Positions 59,690 through 64,000 of a stretch of DNA of 64,000 nucleotides are shown one piece after another. How positions within the stretch are numbered: the first letter of the stretch is position 1; every line of letters starts with the position of its first letter. The notes under the pieces are model-generated. The model saw only the letters and a program-made list of their open reading frames with translations, had not been told where the DNA came from and did no database searches. Both the position numbers and the translations under genes were made by a program. This DNA comes from Polytrichum commune (lineage: Eukaryota > Streptophyta > Polytrichopsida > Polytrichales > Polytrichaceae): assembly GCA_950295325.1 (NCBI GenBank), contig OX485803.1:49615554-49679553 (forward strand), in the 5' to 3' direction.

Positions 59690-59885
59690 ACAGATGAACC
59701 GGTTGAGTTTGGAAAATAACCGGTTGAAGTTCAAAACTGAAAGAAATTACCGATCATTTTAGAGGAATTTGTAGAATATACCCCAATTTAATAAAGGAAA
59801 ACCAAAGGATGTCAACATGTAACCGATTGGACTTGCAAACACTAGGATCTCAACCAATTATGCCCAAACAATCTCCCTGATCACT
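59690..59885 (+). repeat. Repeat shared with 21735-21950
   Basis: It is colinear with that segment: GTTGAGTTTGG, GGTTGAAGTTCAA, ACCGATCATTTTAGAGG, ATGTCAACATGTA, CAATCTCCC. The frame is broken here. Confidence 0.5.
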
Positions 59886-60805
59886 GGCAGGAAGGCAGGA
59901 AGGCAGGCCTGCATTAAAGGTACCAAACTGTGTAATAAATCGTGGCAATGAACTCACCATTCCTTTCACACTGTACTACCCTGGCAGGTTAAACACTCAC
60001 ACATGTTGTTATGTGATATTTTTGTGCCACATCAACTTTGTCATGGGTTTCAATCAGTAGTTATGTGACACATGGCGTTATTTTTTACGTCAGAAACATA
60101 TCAATTAATGTCGAATCTACCATGTTAATAGAACAAGAAGTCCCTGTGCAGAAATATAAACAGGTGAAACTGGGTTTGAACCCTCAACCCCTACAGAAAC
60201 ATTCTCACCACCGTTTTGGAGTACCGAGGATGGATCTATCCGAATTCTCCAGGAAACAATCGATCACGAGTTTATTCACATTTGCACTGTTGGCCACGGC
60301 AGAAAATTAGTGCTCAAGTGAAGGTGCAGGGCGCGAAGAAGGCTGTTTCAGTCGATCCTGAATTTTCTTGTTTCATATCTGACAGATACGAAATCATACA
60401 AATTGCAAACTATTTCACCCTCCACTCTCATAACACTATATTCATTAATTAGAGACTTTTAGATGATTTTGAGACTATTTAAGGACGCACATTTCAAATA
60501 AGAACTAGTAATTACGAACTAAAACTCGGAAATGTATAGGGTTGGAAACAATAATAAGACATAAAAGCATGGAATTGAACGAAAATGTGAAGCATACATG
60601 AAAATATTGGCGTATGAAATGAGAAATGGTCATGAATGGAAGGCAAGATACGGATGATGAATGGAAATTGAATTAATTCAATTGGAATGAAATACAAGGA
60701 TAATGGAAAAACCATCAATGTCTTGGAGAACACGAAATAAAATCTAAAGTCATAGATAATATCTATTAGCCTTGAACCTATTTTTAGTTTAGGGAGTCCG
60801 TCCCA
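59886..60805. other. 3' flank of the FCP1-like gene
   Basis: AT-rich, no gene recognised. Composition changes sharply to GC-rich at about 60810. Confidence 0.45.
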
Positions 60806-63800
60806 CTATTTTTTTGTCGCGGCCATCTCTTTATTTTTGGCAGCCTCCATGGCCCTAAAAATCTCCGGCCCGCGGCTATAACCATTACTGTTGACGGACC
60901 CGGAATATGTGCCGTTCTTCCATATAATATTATCCGGACGCGCTCCCGAATTGTACGAAGTGGTATGGTGAGTGGAATACGATTGCGTTTGGGAGACAGA
61001 TTGTCTCGTGGTTCGCCGGACGGCCAAACAACGATCGGAATCGGAGGATGTGGCCTTGGGTGCCAGCCTATCCAAGGACGACGTCGAGGAGGGATGGGCA
61101 CCCATCGAGCGAGTAGCCACCTGCGAAAGAAAGCAAATTTAGTGGGATTAAATCAAAGGCTTCAACGGAGTGGGGGAAACGACGGCGGTTTGGGATGTAT
61201 GTTCGTAAACATCGCGGCCACAAGGGAATGTAAACATGGGAGACAAGTAAACCAACGGCGGGAAATGTGGTAGGGGAGTAAAAGAAATTGCACCTTGGCT
61301 TTCGGGCCGTTGACGGGGGGATCAATGCAAGGGGGACGAGCAACGTGGGAGGAGTTGGCAGGGGGAGGAGTGGAGGCGGAGGGGAGGGCTTCCTGCGGGG
61401 GGGCTTCCATGCGGAGACGCCGGCTCGGACCGCGACGAGGGACACCGTCCTCCCTTGACGTCGTAGCCAAACGAACGAGAGTTCGTTTCTCTTTGGAGAG
61501 GGGAGAGGGCGAGGGTGCGCGCGTGCGCAAGTGGAGTTTGGGGGGAGGACTATTGACGACGCCGTCTTCGATCCCGACGTCACGGGAGTAATCCATGGCC
61601 GACGCCGCGTCCACCGCCGAGAATTGGTAGAGGGATGGCATTCGGAAGTTCGACGCGTCGCGCGAGGGGGAGGGAGGGGCCGAGCGGGGAATGAAAGGGC
61701 CATCGAGGAGGGGGGCGTCGCAAGGCGGGGCAAACTGTGAACAACAACAACAACAACAACAACAAACACGACCAAAAGGCATCCAAAAAAGGAATTAGAA
61801 ATGTGATCCACATGGAAACAAACAAATACACGGTGGCAATTCAAATCAATTTATTGATTTTTGCAAGCCGCACGATGCTCTTATATACATTGTCGCGGGG
61901 ACTAAGCGCGGCGTTGCCGATGGGGTTGGACCTAACAAAATCGGGGATGCTCCCGGGGTGGAGCACTAGCATTCTAAGATAAGGTGCTAGCTTATCGACC
62001 AAAAAGGTATCTTTCCTATCGCCGGTCCAAGTGTCGGGGAAGACGACGGTGCCCGGGGGATTGAGGACGCTCTTCGTTGGGCTGTCGTCGACGAGGAGGG
62101 TGTTCTCCGGCGTAGGCCAGTGTCCGTGGGGGACCCCCTCGAGAATGGGGATGCCTTGCCACAACCTGGACCGGAGGACCTTGAGGAACTGTTGTCCCCC
62201 TCCTCGACCGCCGAACTTGGGCACGGGAAACCCCTTCTCGTCAACTAGATCGTCGCACGCATCTTGGCCGAGGACGAGGCATGGTCTCGGGAGGCCACGA
62301 AAGAGGAAGTCGATGATGGCCTCCGTGTTCTCCATGATCATGGAGCTCCAGACGACCACGTGAAAGAGGTCGAGCACCTCTTGAAGGAAGTCCCGCACGC
62401 CTGGACGGGCGCGGACGGCCTTGCGGTTTATCAGAGTGTCGAGCTGGCCGTCGTAGTCCATCTCGTCGGGTTGGCGGAAGGAACGGGTGGGGACCTTGGG
62501 GATGTGTTGGGTGTGACACAACACCCCGTTAAGGTCAAGAACTAGGAAGGGCTTGTGACGGGTCTGAGGCCCACTCGCCGACGGGTTGCGATTTAACTTC
62601 GTGGGGTCCTGTGATTAACAATTTAACTAGTTCAATGATATGGTCCAATAAATAAATTAAAATTGCATTAAGGGAATGACGAGGGAGCGAGGGTTTAGAG
62701 TGCAATGCGAATGCGCTCAGAGGCACACTTCCGAACGCGCGCTCGTGAATGAGGGCTGCGGGTGGCGGCGCGCGTCATTTACGAACGTTCGTTCGTGAGT
62801 GAGATTACAGGCATAATCTACGAACGCTCGTTCGTGAAGGAGGTGGACACTGGGTCGCACACATTTACGAACGAGCGTTCGTGATTGAGGAAGGGGCATG
62901 CAAGAGTTTATAGAGACGCCAGACCATTCACAACACAGGGATTGAATAGACGATGCACAAAATTGGGAAAATCCGATGCAGAGATAAACTGCTCATATAT
63001 TAAATCCGTTGAATATTTACAAATGTCTCACGTGATAATCTATCACAATTTCCGTGTCCTACAAAATTGTCCTACAAAACTGGCAGGCCTAGGGTGTCAC
63101 GCAGAAAAGGCTCGCGCGGGCCTCCTGATGCCGCCGGATATGAAGCGCCAATAACAAACGAGGGGGTTAGTTGGTTACGAACGCGCGTTCGTAAAATGAG
63201 AGGTATTCTCAGAGATGAGTTACCTCATCATCGGGGGGAGGGGCAGCGGCGCTGGACCGAGCAGTTCCCTCCTCTTCGATTAACGAACGGGCGTTCGTAA
63301 CCTCCATCGGAGCAGCTGCCTCTGCCTCCATGGCCTCTGGTGCATGGCCAGCCTGGGACGCCTGGGTCTGTTCGATGAGATCCGCTTCGTCTTCGTCCCC
63401 GCCCAGGTCGAGAGTCTCCATGCGGACATCCTCCATCCGCGCAGAAGGATGCTGACAATGCTCAGGGCTCTCCACATCCATGCACGCGATACATGCCACA
63501 TCATTGGGGCTCCCTTGCGTGTCCTCCACAATGAGCATGTCAGTGTGTTCCGCAGTGTCATCGCCCCTCCTAGCAACTACCCTGTCTGCAGTTGAGGGCA
63601 GTCCTACCCTTGATGGGGGAGGGGTGAGGACTGCCGCACCTGAAGATTCACGAACGCGCGTTCGTAAATCCTCGTCCTCTCTTATCGCCGCAGAGACCGC
63701 ATCGTGCGAAGGCGTTGCCGTTGTTGCCAGTTCAGGTGGAAAGGGACTTCCAGCCGGTGTTGGATGCGCTCGGGGGTGGGATGGCCCTGCTTGGTACATT

Positions 63801-64000
63801 CCTGGTGAAGAGGACTGTGAGGGGTGTCCTACAGGGGGATAGGGGTAGGGCTGTTGCACCGGAGCAGACATGCTCTGCATGCTTCTCAGCATCTCGAAGA
63901 TGGCGTCTGTCTTTGCGGCGGAATCCCTGAGCTCCTTATCCAGCCTCGCCATTTGTCTGGCGCTCTCCTCCTGCGCTGCCGCCATTTCCTCCTTCATCTT
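60806..64000 (-). CDS. FCP1-like HAD-superfamily phosphatase, 5' end outside window
   Basis: Predicted exons on the minus strand: >64000-63224, 62608-61889, 61734-61294, 61120-60806, about 750 residues visible. All joins are GT-AG and phase 0. The 62608 exon holds an FCP1/NIF (HAD) domain: PFLVLDLNGVLCHT (motif I, GAC at 62536), VRARPGVRDFLQEV, FHVVVWSSMIMENTEAIIDF, then NTLLVDDSPTKSVLNPPGTV (acidic motif near 62089) and VFPDTW. Motif I reads DxN instead of DxD, as in a plant subfamily with DLNGLL, so phosphatase activity is uncertain. The last two exons are a Pro/Ser/Arg-rich tail ending AAKNKEMAATKK. The first visible exon is a coiled-coil start (KEEMAAAQEESARQMARLDK), a Pro-rich part and acidic low-complexity sequence. 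Whether it truly splices to the phosphatase exon is the weakest step; it could belong to another gene or a transposon. Nuclear action on phosphoproteins is family knowledge, not shown. Confidence 0.75.
61471..61486. repeat. Near copy of the palindrome inside a coding exon
   Basis: ACGAACGAGAGTTCGT differs at one position from ACGAACGnnCGTTCGT. On the gene strand it encodes part of KRTLVRLA. Confidence 0.7.
61741..61763. repeat. (AAC)n microsatellite serving as polypyrimidine tract
   Basis: On the gene strand this is (GTT)n leading directly into CACAG at the 3' splice site before 61734. Confidence 0.7.
62731..62882. repeat. Four palindromic repeats in the intron
   Basis: ACGAACGnnCGTTCGT at 62781, 62820 and 62867 (exact) and 62731 (two mismatches). 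Each is followed by GTGAnnGAG-like sequence, at spacings of 50, 39 and 47 bp. The central pairs are TT, CT, AG and CG. Confidence 0.9.
63177..63192. repeat. Palindromic repeat (perfect 16-bp palindrome)
   Basis: ACGAACGCGCGTTCGT followed by AAAATGAG, in the predicted intron just after the 63224 donor. Confidence 0.9.
63283..63298. repeat. Palindromic repeat inside predicted exon
   Basis: ACGAACGGGCGTTCGT. On the gene strand it is read as VTNARSL. Confidence 0.9.
63650..63665. repeat. Palindromic repeat inside predicted exon, other frame
   Basis: ACGAACGCGCGTTCGT, a perfect palindrome. On the gene strand it is read as LRTRVRE, a different frame from the copy at 63283. Confidence 0.9.

Noticed and set aside
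61068..61844. Long minus-strand frame of 258 codons and a poly-Cys frame (61162-61782)
   Set aside because: Both read through the splice acceptor at 61735 and the (GTT)n tract. The spliced phase-0 exon 61734-61294 explains the coding part.
62031..62545. Plus-strand frames opposite the FCP1-like exon
   Set aside because: They are antisense shadows in GC-rich DNA. The minus strand carries the recognised motifs.
1..64000. tRNA, rRNA or organelle-derived segments
   Set aside because: No stretch with a convincing tRNA arm structure, rRNA core or plastid/mitochondrial gene was noticed by eye. A dedicated tRNA search and an organelle alignment were not possible here.

Overview
This is a stretch of nuclear DNA from a land plant. 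Three protein-coding genes are split by GT-AG introns that join in phase. One of them carries a plastid transit peptide on transaldolase, and another is a nodulin-like/NFD4-type transporter, a plant family. The intergenic DNA is AT-rich and packed with decayed DNA transposons, MITE-like elements and a LINE fragment. The nodulin-like gene has 14 exons, more than I expect in flowering plants, so I lean weakly towards a non-flowering lineage (bryophyte, lycophyte or fern). The sequence does not settle this. I saw no bacterial, organellar or viral gene, no CRISPR array, and no tRNA or rRNA gene.

Layout. 1-24.5 kb is a transposon graveyard. It holds Harbinger-type elements with TTA/TAA target duplications (879-2012, 15680-16199, 17960-18365), CACTA-ended MITEs, a decayed transposase-like remnant (6.75-8.77 kb) and two pogo/Tigger-like copies in inverted orientation (9.999-11.99 and 18.70-20.92 kb; the second has a MITE nested in it). 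It also holds a 180-bp satellite whose unit folds into a hairpin (13.26-13.88 kb). 24.6-29.7 kb holds a gene for a secreted, probably GPI-anchored LRR protein (minus strand, 28742-29662), preceded by a row of broken copies of its 3' end. 32.4-40.5 kb is a 14-exon gene for a nodulin-like MFS transporter (minus, 581 aa). 46.7-50.1 kb is a 7-exon gene for plastid transaldolase (minus, 446 aa). 52-60 kb is again transposon-rich: a LINE 3' fragment, a CACTA-type MITE, and a Harbinger element with a dead transposase. 60.8-64.0 kb is a GC-rich island carrying an FCP1-like HAD phosphatase gene (minus) that runs off the right edge.

The genes do not form a pathway or cluster. Transaldolase belongs to the non-oxidative pentose phosphate pathway in plastids. 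The nodulin-like MFS protein is a membrane transporter of unknown substrate, the LRR protein is an apoplastic or cell-surface protein, and the FCP1-like protein is a predicted phosphatase fold with an altered active-site motif.

The most unusual signal is a 16-bp palindromic element, ACGAACGnnCGTTCGT. It is present seven times in about 0.95 kb (62731-63665), with a further near copy at 61471. It lies in the large intron and also inside predicted exons of the FCP1-like gene, in different reading frames. A second theme is the same roughly 340-bp dispersed repeat occurring about 14 times, repeatedly in introns and upstream regions of the genes.
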